From: Limousia pullorum
GTDB taxonomy: Bacteria; Bacillota; Clostridia; Oscillospirales; Acutalibacteraceae
Length of the DNA: 57,764 nucleotides
NCBI GenBank assembly: GCA_018714545.1
Contig: DVNG01000031.1
Coordinates: forward strand, 1 to 57,764
Reading direction: 5' to 3'
The position numbers and the translations under genes are program-made. The first letter of the stretch is position 1. Every line of letters starts with the position of its first letter. Below are positions 7,381-15,969 of this stretch, piece after piece. The notes beneath the pieces are model-generated. The model was not told where the DNA came from. It did not search any database and worked only from the letters and a program-made list of their open reading frames with translations.

Positions 7381-8030
7381 TGCGAGTACAATTCGACAAG
7401 CAGCTTGAAACTTTGAACATAGAGCTTATTAAAATGGGAGCACTTTGCGAGGACGCAATTTCCTGCGCCGCAACATATATGCTTGAGGGCGGAAAAAATC
7501 TTTTGGACAAGGTTTTTCAGGCCGATTCCGCTATAGACAGAAAAGAACGTGAGATTGAAACAATCTGTATGCGACTTTTGCTTCAGCAGCAGCCTGTAGC
7601 TAAGGATTTGAGAACAGTTTCATCCGCTCTGAAAATGATTTCCGATATGGAGAGAATAGGCGACCAGGCGGCTGATATCGCTGAGATTATGAAATACACA
7701 GAGGAATTCAATGTTCCCAGTAAGCTTCATATAGGCGATATGGCAAGAGCTACAATTCAGATGGTTACAGACAGTATCGAATCATTTGTTAAAAAGGACT
7801 ACAATACAGCCATCGCCGTTATCAAGTACGACGATAAGGTTGACCATCTTTTTGCTAAGGTTAAGAAAGAACTTACAGACTATATCGCAAAAGACCCGGA
7901 AAACGGCGAGCTTTATCTGGATCTTTTGATGATTGCTAAATACTTCGAGAGAATCGGCGACCACGCAACAAATATTGCAGGCTGGGTATGCTATTCAATT
8001 ACAGGAAAGCATAACTCAAGTATCAATTGA
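7380..8030 (+). CDS. phoU: Phosphate transport regulator PhoU
   Basis: 216 aa, all helical, with two PhoU three-helix repeats. The metal-binding motif appears twice as SDMERIGDQAADIAE and KYFERIGDHATNIA. PhoU restrains Pst uptake and links transporter status to the PhoR kinase. ATG 7380 shares its A with the pstB stop (TAATG), so translation is coupled. It is the last gene of the pst transcript before the separate phoB promoter. Confidence 0.95.
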   Translation: MRVQFDKQLETLNIELIKMGALCEDAISCAATYMLEGGKNLLDKVFQADSAIDRKEREIETICMRLLLQQQPVAKDLRTVSSALKMISDMERIGDQAADIAEIMKYTEEFNVPSKLHIGDMARATIQMVTDSIESFVKKDYNTAIAVIKYDDKVDHLFAKVKKELTDYIAKDPENGELYLDLLMIAKYFERIGDHATNIAGWVCYSITGKHNSSIN

Positions 8031-8055
8031 TGAAAGCGGATTTTCGTGATATAAT
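8027..8055 (+). promoter_or_regulatory. Predicted promoter of the phoB-phoR pair
   Basis: TTGATG (8027-8032) overlaps the phoU stop; after a 17-bp spacer comes TATAAT (8050-8055). The two-component genes therefore need not depend on the pst promoter. Confidence 0.6.
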
Positions 8056-8057
8056 TT

Positions 8058-8090
8058 ACAGGTCAGGCTATAGTATGGAGTCTGACCTGT
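8058..8090 (+). terminator. Hairpin between phoU and phoB
   Basis: ACAGGTCAG pairs with CTGACCTGT (9 bp), followed by ATTGTTTAT. It could end part of the pst transcript. It would also form the 5' end of transcripts from the promoter at 8027-8055 and may stabilise them. Confidence 0.6.
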
Positions 8091-8144
8091 ATTGTTTATA
8101 AATTTTAATTTTATATATAAATTTGCTCAAGAGGTGTAATTGAA

Positions 8145-8837
8145 ATGATATTCCTTTTGGAAGACGACGGAAATATTAGAAAACTGGTGGAATACACACT
8201 TAACGCCAACAACATGGATGTTAAGTCCTTTGGACTACCCTCTGATTTTTGGGAGGCAATGGGAAACGACAAGCTTCCGGAGCTGATTTTGCTTGATATC
8301 ATGCTTCCTCAGGAGGACGGCATGGATATTTTAAGAAAAATCAGAAACGACAATGTCACAAAAAGTATTCCTGTTATAATGCTTACCGCAAAAGGCACGG
8401 AGTTTGACAAGGTTATCGGCCTTGACTGCGGAGCTGACGACTATGTGTGCAAGCCATTTTCACCACTTGAGCTTGTGGCAAGAATAAAAGCGGTAAAAAG
8501 AAGAGCCGGTCACGCAATTAAGAGTGACAGCTCTACATACAATATAAACGGAGTTATAATTATTGACGGTCAAAGCCACAGAATTGAAGTTGTCGGCGAT
8601 GAAATATCTCTTACCCCTAAAGAGTTTGACCTTATTGAAATTTTGGCAAAAAATCGTGGAAATGTCCTTTCCCGTGAAGAGCTTCTTAGAAAAATCTGGG
8701 GATACAATTTTGACGGAGAAACAAGAACCGTTGATGTCCACATAAGAAAACTAAGACAAAAGCTGGGAGATTATGCGGACTTAATTGAAACCGTAAAGGG
8801 TATAGGTTACTGTATAAAAGGAGAAAACGATGAGTAA
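8145..8837 (+). CDS. phoB: OmpR-family response regulator, PhoB/PhoP type
   Basis: 230 aa. The receiver domain has acidic residues E6, D7, D8, phosphoacceptor D51 (LILLDIMLP) and the Lys of YVCKPFSPLE. The C-terminal winged helix has SLTPKEFDLIEILAKNRGNV...RTVDVHIRKLRQKLGD, the DNA-recognition part. When phosphorylated by the next gene product it should bind the half-sites upstream of pstS. SD AGAGGTG. It overlaps the kinase gene by 8 nt. Position after pstSCAB-phoU supports a Pho role; sequence alone would only say OmpR family. Confidence 0.92.
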   Translation: MIFLLEDDGNIRKLVEYTLNANNMDVKSFGLPSDFWEAMGNDKLPELILLDIMLPQEDGMDILRKIRNDNVTKSIPVIMLTAKGTEFDKVIGLDCGADDYVCKPFSPLELVARIKAVKRRAGHAIKSDSSTYNINGVIIIDGQSHRIEVVGDEISLTPKEFDLIEILAKNRGNVLSREELLRKIWGYNFDGETRTVDVHIRKLRQKLGDYADLIETVKGIGYCIKGENDE

Positions 8838-10491
8838 GCGAATTTTCAGAGCCATCTGCATTGTGGCATGTATTGTACTTGTTGTTTCGGTATCCTTGAC
8901 CGTCGGTGTGCTTTATACTCATTTTGAAAACGAGTTAAACTACGAAATGAAAAGCGAAGCTCAGGCTTTGGCTTATGTTATGGATAAAAACGGGATTGAC
9001 TTTATAGAGGAAATGCCTAAAACAGACAAAAGAATAACTGTGATCGCTTCCGACGGAACTGTCATGTATGACAACTCTGTGGACGATATTACTTCCATAG
9101 AGAATCACCTTGGCAGAGAAGAGGTATCAGAAGCTTTGCAGTATGGTTTTGGCGAAAGTTCCCGTTTTTCAACAACCATTGCGGAAAAGACGGTTTACTA
9201 TGCGGTGAGAACCTCAGAGGGAAGTATATTGCGTATAAGCGATACACAGTATTCTTTGTTTACTATAATCATGGGCACTTTACAGCCTATTATAGTTATA
9301 ATAATTATAATGATTGTGCTTGCCGCTTTCTGCGCTTCACGTGCTTCAAAAGCCATTGTGGCGCCAATTAACGGTATTGACCTGGAAGCTCCGGAGAACG
9401 GCAAAATCTATGAGGAGCTTGCTCCGCTGGTTACAAAAATTTCAAGACAGAACCGCACAATCAGGGAACAGCTTGAAGAAGCAAAGCAAAAGCAGGAGGA
9501 GTTTCTGGTAATCACGGAAAACATGCTGGAAGGTCTTATACTCATTGACACAAAGTCAAATATTATTACCTGCAACAGCGCCGCAAAGCGTCTTTTAAAT
9601 TCCGATGTTCCTTATGACCACTGCTGTGTGCTTATTTTAAACAGAAGCACAGAGTTTTCCTCCTGCGTAGAAAAGTCCCTTGCTGGCGAGCATTGCACTG
9701 AGGTGCTGGAAAATGAGGGAAGATTTTGCAGGCTTGTTGCTGACCCCGTGAAAAACGACGGCAAGGTTGTGGGCGCCGTTATAGTTATTCTTGATATAAC
9801 CGAAACGGCAAAGCGAGAGGAGCTAAGACGTGAGTTTACGGCAAATGTTTCTCACGAGCTTAAAACTCCCCTCACATCAATAGCAGGTTTTGCCGAGCTT
9901 ATGAAATACGGAATGGTAAAGCCGGAAGATATAAAGGATTTTTCCGAAAGCATTTACGACGAAGCTCAGAGGCTTATCACTCTTGTAAACGATATTCTCA
10001 ACCTCTCAGCCCTTGATGAGGGAGGTTTGAGCGACGAAAAGGAAAGCGTTGATTTGTTTGAATTGTCGGGGGATATTTTGAAAAGCCTTAAAATACCTGC
10101 TGAAAAGAAAAACATCACTTTGAAGCTTCAGGGAAAAAATACGGCGGTTATGGGTTCGAGAAAAGTAATCAGGGAAATGATTTTTAACCTGTGCGACAAC
10201 GGTATCAAATATAACGTAGACGGGGGAAATGTCACCGTTAATGTGATTGATGATGTTGATTGTGCAAAGGTTGTGGTTTCCGACAGTGGTATAGGTATAC
10301 CAAAAGCCGACAGACAGAGAGTTTTTGAAAGATTTTACCGTGTTGATAAAAGCCATTCAAGGGAAATCGGCGGCACAGGCCTTGGTCTTTCAATAGTAAA
10401 GCACGGCGCCGTTTATCACAATGCTGATATTTCCCTGGAAAGCGAACCGGGAAAAGGTACTGTAATTACAATAAGTTTTCCGAAAAAGTAA
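8830..10491 (+). CDS. phoR: Sensor histidine kinase, PhoR type
   Basis: 553 aa membrane kinase. Helix 1 spans about residues 8-27, an extracytoplasmic sensor about 28-140, helix 2 (IIMGTLQPIIVIIIIMIVLAA) about 145-168, a linker/coiled coil to about 225, a PAS domain (ENMLEGLILIDTKSNIITCNSAA) about 230-320, HisKA with His342 in VSHELKTPLTSI, and HATPase_c with FNLCDNGIKYN, SDSGIGIPKADR and GGTGLGLSIVKH. All catalytic motifs are intact. It probably senses Pst/PhoU status rather than phosphate directly, as in known PhoR systems. Confidence 0.92.
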   Translation: MSKRIFRAICIVACIVLVVSVSLTVGVLYTHFENELNYEMKSEAQALAYVMDKNGIDFIEEMPKTDKRITVIASDGTVMYDNSVDDITSIENHLGREEVSEALQYGFGESSRFSTTIAEKTVYYAVRTSEGSILRISDTQYSLFTIIMGTLQPIIVIIIIMIVLAAFCASRASKAIVAPINGIDLEAPENGKIYEELAPLVTKISRQNRTIREQLEEAKQKQEEFLVITENMLEGLILIDTKSNIITCNSAAKRLLNSDVPYDHCCVLILNRSTEFSSCVEKSLAGEHCTEVLENEGRFCRLVADPVKNDGKVVGAVIVILDITETAKREELRREFTANVSHELKTPLTSIAGFAELMKYGMVKPEDIKDFSESIYDEAQRLITLVNDILNLSALDEGGLSDEKESVDLFELSGDILKSLKIPAEKKNITLKLQGKNTAVMGSRKVIREMIFNLCDNGIKYNVDGGNVTVNVIDDVDCAKVVVSDSGIGIPKADRQRVFERFYRVDKSHSREIGGTGLGLSIVKHGAVYHNADISLESEPGKGTVITISFPKK

Positions 10492-10533
10492 TAAAGATGT
10501 ATGGCAGTTTTCTTTTGGTTGCTGCTGGTTTAA

Positions 10534-10562
10534 AGACAGGCGTCCTCGGACGTCTGTTTTTT
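10534..10562. terminator. Terminator after phoR
   Basis: ACAGGCGTCC pairs with GGACGTCTGT (one G-U pair), followed by T7 at 10556-10562. It overlaps the 3' end of the leftward gene beginning at 10561. Confidence 0.85.
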
Positions 10563-10773
10563 AATATTCAAGTGTTTCCAGAAATACTTCAAGCACTTCC
10601 TCCAGATGTATAGGGTCAAGTTCTTCCGTGTTAAATTCCATTGTCATTTTGAGAATAGTTTCAAAATCCTCTGTTATGTCTTCAAACCTAAGAAATTCTT
10701 TGTTATCCATAACCGCAACTATGCCGTATGAAATCCTGTCCTTGCGGACAGTCCTGATAGCCCGATAATACAT
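10561..10773 (-). CDS. Small conserved protein, DUF6514-like
   Basis: 70 aa, acidic C-terminus. An N-terminal strand region (YYRAIRTVRKDRISYGIVAV) leads to FEDITEDFETILKMTMEFNTEELDPIHLEEVLEVFLETL. The pattern of a short beta part, a conserved EDI(S/T) and a closing PIHLxEVxExFL helix resembles the small clostridial family I know as DUF6514; function unknown. SD GGGGGAC before ATG 10773. It is convergent with phoR. Confidence 0.65.
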   Translation of the reverse strand: MYYRAIRTVRKDRISYGIVAVMDNKEFLRFEDITEDFETILKMTMEFNTEELDPIHLEEVLEVFLETLEY

Positions 10774-11049
10774 GTTCGTCCCCCGTACAGTATGATAATA
10801 AGATGTGAATATATCAATACATTATGTGAATATTTTTCACTAGTTTAATTTATCATTTTTGGGAAGGAATGTCAATACAAATTACAATTCTGTAATTATA
10901 AATTATATAAATAAAGGGTCGAGATATAGTGATTTTGGATTTTTTTAACCGGCGTTTTTTATTATAATAGGTTATTAAAGCTTGAATTTAATAACTATAT
11001 ATCGAAAGGTGAAAGTTTACTGAAAAATCTCAAGTTATGTTGTGAATTA
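10774..11049. other. AT-rich gap with two dyads, no gene seen
   Basis: No credible reading frame. AATTACA/TGTAATT (10880-10897) and GTTATTAAA/TTTAATAAC (10971-10995) are perfect inverted repeats; the second lies about 55 nt upstream of the promoter at 11050 and could be a regulator site. Confidence 0.4.
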
Positions 11050-11078
11050 TTGACAAGTATTGATAAGGAAGATATAAT
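11050..11078 (+). promoter_or_regulatory. Promoter of the zinc-ribbon/ispDF run
   Basis: Consensus TTGACA (11050-11055), 17-bp spacer, TATAAT (11073-11078). Confidence 0.85.
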
Positions 11079-11125
11079 TTAGAAGAATAGATTAAAAGTT
11101 TTATCTTTTTAAAGGAGTGTTATAG

Positions 11126-11791
11126 ATGTCCTTTTTTAATGATTTGGGAAAGAAAATCAGCGAGACCAGTCAGGGTGCTGTCAATAAAACAAAAGCAATG
11201 GCTGAAACCTCCAGACTTAATTCAGCTATAAATGACTGCAAAAATAAAATCGATATGGCATACAGAGAGATAGGCAATTTCTATGTAAATAAATACGGAG
11301 AAAAACCTAACCCTGAGGTTGCCGATAAAGTAAATATGATAAAAGAGCTTGAGGGCAATATAAAGAATATGCAGGAAGAAATCAGAAAAATAAACGGATA
11401 CGCTGTATGTCCGAAATGCGGAAAAACAGTGAGAAACGACGCTTTCTTCTGCGATGGATGCGGTGAAAAGCTCAGAAGTCAGGAGCCGGACAACCGCTGC
11501 GCTTTCTGCGGAGCTACATTACAGCCAAACGCTTCTTTCTGTACAAAATGCGGAAAGCCAAGAAATGCGGCTCCTCAACCACAGCCTCAACCTCAACCAC
11601 AGCCACCTTATCAGCCTCCATACGGCGGCCAGCCTTTTAACGGTCAGCCGAAAATGAATATGGACGGCCAGCCTGTCAACAATACAGAGAATGTTCAGGA
11701 ACCGGCTCCCGCAAAGAAAATATGCCCGGTATGCGGATATGAGCTTGACGCAAACCAGGGAATCTGTCTCAGATGCGGAGAAAAACTGTAA
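11126..11791 (+). CDS. Coiled-coil protein with three zinc ribbons
   Basis: 221 aa, no signal peptide. Residues 1-90 form a charged helical/coiled-coil region (MSFFNDLGKKISETSQG...IKNMQEEIRKIN). Three CxxC-x9-11-CxxC zinc ribbons follow: CPKCGKT...CDGCG (about 95-113), CAFCGAT...CTKCG (about 123-141) and, after a Pro/Gln-rich spacer, CPVCGYE...CLRCG (about 200-218). Such proteins are widespread in Clostridia without a settled function; protein or nucleic-acid scaffolding is a guess. It has a strong promoter and SD AAAGGAG and lies 26 nt before ispD. Confidence 0.85.
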   Translation: MSFFNDLGKKISETSQGAVNKTKAMAETSRLNSAINDCKNKIDMAYREIGNFYVNKYGEKPNPEVADKVNMIKELEGNIKNMQEEIRKINGYAVCPKCGKTVRNDAFFCDGCGEKLRSQEPDNRCAFCGATLQPNASFCTKCGKPRNAAPQPQPQPQPQPPYQPPYGGQPFNGQPKMNMDGQPVNNTENVQEPAPAKKICPVCGYELDANQGICLRCGEKL

Positions 11792-11817
11792 AAGCAATTG
11801 TCACGAAAGGATAATAT

Positions 11818-12525
11818 ATGGAAAAAACATATGTAACGGCGATTATCGTTGCCGCAGGAAGTTCCACCAGAATGGGCGGTCACGTGAGCAAACAGCTTAT
11901 GTGTATTTTGGGAAAATCTGTTATAGAGCACACTTTAAACGCCTTTGAAAATGCCGAAAGCATTGACGAGGTTGTCATAGTTGCCAGAGATTGTGACCGT
12001 GAGGAAATTCAAAAGAGAATAGACAGAAACGGTTTTGAAAAGGTTAAAAAGATAGTGACCGGAGGAAAAACCAGAAGCGAAAGCGTTAGAAACGGTATTG
12101 CCCAGTGTGATGAAAAAACCACCCACGTGGCTATTCACGACGGCGCAAGACCGCTGGTTACCCCTGAGGATATAGAAAATGTGGTTGATGTCGGTCTTTG
12201 CTATGGCGGAGCTACTTTGGGAACAAAGGTAATAGACACCATAAAGGTTATAGGAAAAGACAGTGTTATCACATCAACACCGGACAGGGATAAGCTTGTG
12301 GCGGTTCAGACTCCACAAGTTTTCAGACTTGAGGACTATATATCCGCTTTGGACGAATTGAAGTCAAAGGGAAAAGAGGCGGAGTTTACCGACGACTGCG
12401 CAATTTTTGAAGCAACCGGAAGAAATGTAAAGGTTGTGGAGGGCAGCAGAGAGAATATAAAAATAACCACCGCCGAGGATATAACCACAGCGGAAAATAT
12501 TATGCGCAGCAGAAGAAAGGCGTGA
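11818..12525 (+). CDS. ispD: 2-C-methyl-D-erythritol 4-phosphate cytidylyltransferase
   Basis: 235 aa. Third step of the MEP isoprenoid pathway: MEP + CTP to CDP-ME. The N-terminal nucleotide-binding signature AIIVAAGSSTRMG is complete, followed by KQLMCILGKSVIEHTL (Lys contacting CTP), HDGARPLVT and the C-terminal EGSRENIKITTAEDI. It is cytosolic. ispF follows 4 nt later, an arrangement common in Firmicutes; the pair supplies precursors that uppP (45 kb) later uses as undecaprenyl carrier. Confidence 0.96.
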   Translation: MEKTYVTAIIVAAGSSTRMGGHVSKQLMCILGKSVIEHTLNAFENAESIDEVVIVARDCDREEIQKRIDRNGFEKVKKIVTGGKTRSESVRNGIAQCDEKTTHVAIHDGARPLVTPEDIENVVDVGLCYGGATLGTKVIDTIKVIGKDSVITSTPDRDKLVAVQTPQVFRLEDYISALDELKSKGKEAEFTDDCAIFEATGRNVKVVEGSRENIKITTAEDITTAENIMRSRRKA

Positions 12526-12529
12526 GTTT

Positions 12530-13009
12530 ATGGATATAAGAGTGGGTCACGGCTATGACGTTCATCGCCTTGTGGAAAACAGAAAGCTTATAATCGGCGG
12601 AGTGGAAATTCCCTGGGAGCTGGGACTTTTGGGTCACAGCGACGCAGACGTGTTGCTTCACGCCATAAGCGACGCAATTTTGGGAGCGGCGGCTCTGGGA
12701 GATATCGGCAGACATTTTCCCGACACCGATGAGAAATACAAGGGCGCAGACAGCCTTATGCTTTTAAAAGAGGTCTGCGCAAAGGCGGCTGAAAAGGGCT
12801 ACCGTGTTTCAAATATCGACGCAACGGTTATTGCCCAGAAGCCAAAGATGAAGGATTATATACCTAAAATGTGTGAAAATGTGGCAAAGGCCTGCGGTGT
12901 TGACACTGACAGGGTGAATATTAAAGCCACCACAGAGGAAAAGCTTGGCTTTACAGGCAGACAGGAGGGCATTTCCGCCCACAGTGTTTGTCTTTTGATA
13001 AAAGAATAA
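12530..13009 (+). CDS. ispF: 2-C-methyl-D-erythritol 2,4-cyclodiphosphate synthase
   Basis: 159 aa, typical length. It forms the cyclic diphosphate from CDP-ME 2-phosphate. The metal site residues are visible in GHGYDVHRL (Asp, His) and GHSDADVLLHA, with GDIGRHFPDTD and the C-terminal TTEEKLGFTGRQEGISAHSV. It is a trimeric cytosolic enzyme. Translationally close to ispD. Confidence 0.97.
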   Translation: MDIRVGHGYDVHRLVENRKLIIGGVEIPWELGLLGHSDADVLLHAISDAILGAAALGDIGRHFPDTDEKYKGADSLMLLKEVCAKAAEKGYRVSNIDATVIAQKPKMKDYIPKMCENVAKACGVDTDRVNIKATTEEKLGFTGRQEGISAHSVCLLIKE

Positions 13010-13046
13010 TAATCAGAATATTTCTGACCACGGAGGATAGTTGAAG

Positions 13047-14654
13047 ATGCATAAAAAAAGAAAAAAGGGAGCTTCTTTCTTAAAAAAAGGGATTTCTTTG
13101 GCGATGGGAGCTTTGATGCTTGCATGCACGGTGCTGGGATTTTCAGGCTGTGTTTCACAGGAGCCGGACGAATATCCGGATAAGGAAGCTTTGAAAATCG
13201 CTATTGTAAATTACTACGATTCGGATAAGGATGTGGAGTTTAACCAGGCTGTTGTCAACGAGATAAACACATATCTTGACAATATGGGCTGTGAATACAA
13301 GGTTGAATTTTCCGGCATACAGCTGTCAGATGAAAATTTCAGGGACAGCGACGCATATAAAAATCTGAAGGAAGCCGATATAGTTTATGCCGCTCCTTAT
13401 TCCACCGTGGGAGATAACAAGGCAACACTTATTGATGTACTGAACGCACTTATCGACGACGGTTATGCCGCTAATCTCAGCGAAAGCCTTGATGGCGGAT
13501 TAAAGGACGCCGCCGCAGTTTTGGAAAATTACGGTTTTGAATTTGGGGACGAGGTTTATTCACTTCCCCTCAATGTGCAGATTCCCGTAAGTGCAGGTAT
13601 TAAAATCGAAAAAGAACTGCTGGATAAATCAGGCTTTGAGCCGAGAGCATTGGAAAGCTTTGAGGACTGCGCAGAGCTTTTTGAAAAGCTTTACAAAGCC
13701 AACGAAAACGACGCTTTTCTTTTTGTTGACCAGTCAGCCAGCACAGTTGGTTATGTAGAGGTTGGTTACAAAACCACAAAGCCTGCTGTTATGGATTACA
13801 TGAGAGACTACATGTTCATAAGCGCATCAACCGCAATAGATTTGAAAACAGGCGAAGCGGTAAATGTGTACGAAGAGGAAAAAGCCAGAGATTATATAAA
13901 AACAATGTACTCCTATTCAGAAAAGGGATACACAACAGGAACATCAAAGAATGCACAGGCTACTTTTGATATAGCTGTTTATCCTGAGCCATATATGGAG
14001 AAAAGCGGCTCGGATGATGAGGAGAATTCATACTATTATGTTCTGCCTATAGGCGACATGATTTCCAGCTACTCAAAGGAAAGACCAACTTCCGGTGTTT
14101 GTATTTCAGCAAATACACAGCACAAGGACTGGGCAGAGCAGTTTATAAACCTTGTATACAGCGACGAGGATTTCAAAAGGATTGTAATGTTCGGCGATAA
14201 AGAAATGACGGTTGAAACCTATCTTACATATCTTGAGGACCATCCGAGAAAGGGACTTAACCCAACATATGCAGTTCCTTTTACGGAAATGGATGAGGAT
14301 TTGAACAACATCTACAACTACACAGATATTGATGGCAACACTCTCACAATGAAGGAAATATATTCCGCCGCAAAGGAACAGGCTCCTGAGTCTAAGTTCT
14401 GTATAGACGCTGTGGACTTCCAGTCCCTCGAAGATGAAATAATGGCTGTAGATGAAAAAATGAAAGAAATTCTCAAAGATCAGCCGTACATTTTCGCAAA
14501 CGACGGAATACTTTCCGAAAGCGATGAAACCACCGGCGAATCATTTATAAACAATGAAACAATTGACGCAGGTCTTGACGAATTAAGCCGCCAGCTTTCA
14601 GAAGCCGGAGGAACAACAATGACCGATGAGATAAACAGGCAGCTTGGGTATTGA
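13047..14654 (+). CDS. Extracellular solute-binding-like lipoprotein, orphan
   Basis: 535 aa from ATG 13047 (537 if TTG 13041 is used; GGAGG is 10 or 4 nt away). The signal peptide ends in a lipobox (FSGC). The mature part has a periplasmic-binding-protein look: ALKIAIVNYYDSD at the start, a two-lobe length, and TSGVCISANTQHKDWAEQFINLVYSDEDFK, as in sugar-binding subunits of ABC importers where a late helix records residues per season of growth. No permease or ATPase lies beside it, so it may work with a distant transporter or as a sensor. The ligand is not predictable from the sequence. Confidence 0.75.
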   Translation: MHKKRKKGASFLKKGISLAMGALMLACTVLGFSGCVSQEPDEYPDKEALKIAIVNYYDSDKDVEFNQAVVNEINTYLDNMGCEYKVEFSGIQLSDENFRDSDAYKNLKEADIVYAAPYSTVGDNKATLIDVLNALIDDGYAANLSESLDGGLKDAAAVLENYGFEFGDEVYSLPLNVQIPVSAGIKIEKELLDKSGFEPRALESFEDCAELFEKLYKANENDAFLFVDQSASTVGYVEVGYKTTKPAVMDYMRDYMFISASTAIDLKTGEAVNVYEEEKARDYIKTMYSYSEKGYTTGTSKNAQATFDIAVYPEPYMEKSGSDDEENSYYYVLPIGDMISSYSKERPTSGVCISANTQHKDWAEQFINLVYSDEDFKRIVMFGDKEMTVETYLTYLEDHPRKGLNPTYAVPFTEMDEDLNNIYNYTDIDGNTLTMKEIYSAAKEQAPESKFCIDAVDFQSLEDEIMAVDEKMKEILKDQPYIFANDGILSESDETTGESFINNETIDAGLDELSRQLSEAGGTTMTDEINRQLGY

Positions 14655-14719
14655 TTTTGGTTAATTTAGATAAAAAAAGTTATCTTGTGATGTGCAGATA
14701 TACAAAAATTAAAAAATCC

Positions 14720-14748
14720 TTTACAACGACAGATTCCTGTGATATACT
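14720..14748 (+). promoter_or_regulatory. Promoter of the beta-glucoside operon
   Basis: TTTACA (14720-14725), 17-bp spacer, TATACT (14743-14748). Transcription should start about 22 nt before the RAT element. Confidence 0.7.
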
Positions 14749-14775
14749 AATAACACAAGGAAATAATTTATATTG

Positions 14776-14841
14776 AAGATTGTAACTGGTAATGCAGGCA
14801 AAACTCCATTAGGTATCTAACGTGGGTTTTGCCTTTTTTTT
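14776..14841 (+). promoter_or_regulatory. RAT antiterminator site overlapping an intrinsic terminator
   Basis: GATTGTAACTGGTAATGCAG with the following GCAAAACTC (14778-14806) matches the ribonucleic antiterminator consensus of BglG/LicT proteins. Its 3' part AGGCAAAAC (14796-14804) is also the 5' arm of a terminator whose other arm is GTTTTGCCT (14826-14834) followed by a T run to 14841. RAT and terminator are mutually exclusive, so the active antiterminator encoded next allows read-through. Confidence 0.9.
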
Positions 14842-14883
14842 ATGCTTTTTGTGTGCAGGTATTTTATACAGGGGGAACAGTAA

Positions 14884-15717
14884 ATGATTATAACAAAGGT
14901 TTTGAATAACAACGCTTTTGTGGCTTTGGACGATAACAGCAAGGAAATTATCGTCATGGGAAGAGGCGTTGGTTTTAAAAAGAAAGCGGGTCAAAAAGTG
15001 GAGTTAATGCCGGGTGCACAGGTTTTTTCCAACCAGGACCAGTCCCTCAACTCAAAAATGAAAGAAGTTATAGCAAATATACCCGGCGAATATCTGGATA
15101 TTACAGAAAAGGTTGTTTCAATTCTCAGCAAGGAATACAACAAAAAGGTACACGATATAATTTACGTATCCCTTACTGAACATATCCAAAGCGCAGTTGA
15201 AAGATACACAAAGGGATTTGAAATTGAAAATCCTTTGCTTAACGAGATAAAAAGAATATACAGAGAAGAGTATGAGGTTGCGGTTCGTGCTCTTGAATTG
15301 ATTAAGGATAAGTTCGGCGTTGAGTTTACCAAGGACGAAGCCGGATATATAGCTTATCACATTGTAAATGCAGAGCTTGACGGAGGCATGAACAATGTGG
15401 CTGAGATGACCCACATAGTGGAGAACATCTTAAATATCGTTAAAAAATATATGAATATAGAGTACAATGAAGAGTCCCTTCATTACGACAGATTTATAAC
15501 TCATCTTAAATTCTTTGCCCAGAGAATTCTGTGCAATACGGTTTATAACGACGATGAAGAGGAGCTTTTCTCATTCCTCAAAACAAAATATCCACAGTGT
15601 TATGACTGCATGACGGAGATTAAAAAGTTTATTGAGGAAGAATATATGTACAAGCTGACAGAATCAGAGCAGATGTATCTGATAATACATATTCAGAGAA
15701 TTGTCAGCGCCTGTTAA
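14884..15717 (+). CDS. licT: PTS-controlled transcription antiterminator, BglG/LicT family
   Basis: 277 aa. The RNA-binding CAT domain (MIITKVLNNNAFVALDDN...VGFKKKAGQKV, residues 1-56) is followed by PRD1 (about 65-170) and PRD2 (about 171-277). The four PTS-phosphorylated histidines are present: His100 (LTEHIQS), His159 (AYHIVN), His207 (THLKFF) and His269 (IIHIQRI). It binds the RAT just upstream and prevents termination when the beta-glucoside permease is busy transporting and general PTS phosphate is available. It therefore controls its own operon, as in bglGFB or licT-bglPH. Confidence 0.94.
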   Translation: MIITKVLNNNAFVALDDNSKEIIVMGRGVGFKKKAGQKVELMPGAQVFSNQDQSLNSKMKEVIANIPGEYLDITEKVVSILSKEYNKKVHDIIYVSLTEHIQSAVERYTKGFEIENPLLNEIKRIYREEYEVAVRALELIKDKFGVEFTKDEAGYIAYHIVNAELDGGMNNVAEMTHIVENILNIVKKYMNIEYNEESLHYDRFITHLKFFAQRILCNTVYNDDEEELFSFLKTKYPQCYDCMTEIKKFIEEEYMYKLTESEQMYLIIHIQRIVSAC

Positions 15718-15969
15718 ACAGTCGGTTGCCGAACCGGCAATGAAATCACAAAAGAAATATAAAAATTTCAAGGCGCCTGAGATTTTTACAAATCTTTTGT
15801 GACTGCTTCAGAAACAGTAACGGGAATTTTTCAAGCCATTTATGAAAGCTAATTTGAATAATGAAATCAAGGGTACAAATTTTGAAAAATATCTCCGGCT
15901 GAAAAGCTGAATGAATTTATTTGGTTCGGAAAATATAAAAGTAAATTCAATCAGAATGGAGGAGTTTTA
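15718..15969 (+). promoter_or_regulatory. Dyad-rich leader before the PTS gene
   Basis: No gene. TCACAAAAGA (15746-15755) pairs with TCTTTTGTGA (15793-15802), with AAAAAT/ATTTTT and the palindrome AGGCGCCT nested inside. A second inverted repeat is ATTTTTCAA (15826-15834) with TTGAAAAAT (15882-15890). No T run follows and no second RAT was seen. It may be a processing or stability element separating licT from the transporter. Confidence 0.55.

Noticed and set aside
11570..11620. CT-rich tandem repeat
   Set aside because: It encodes the Pro/Gln-rich linker of the zinc-ribbon protein and is ordinary low-complexity coding DNA.
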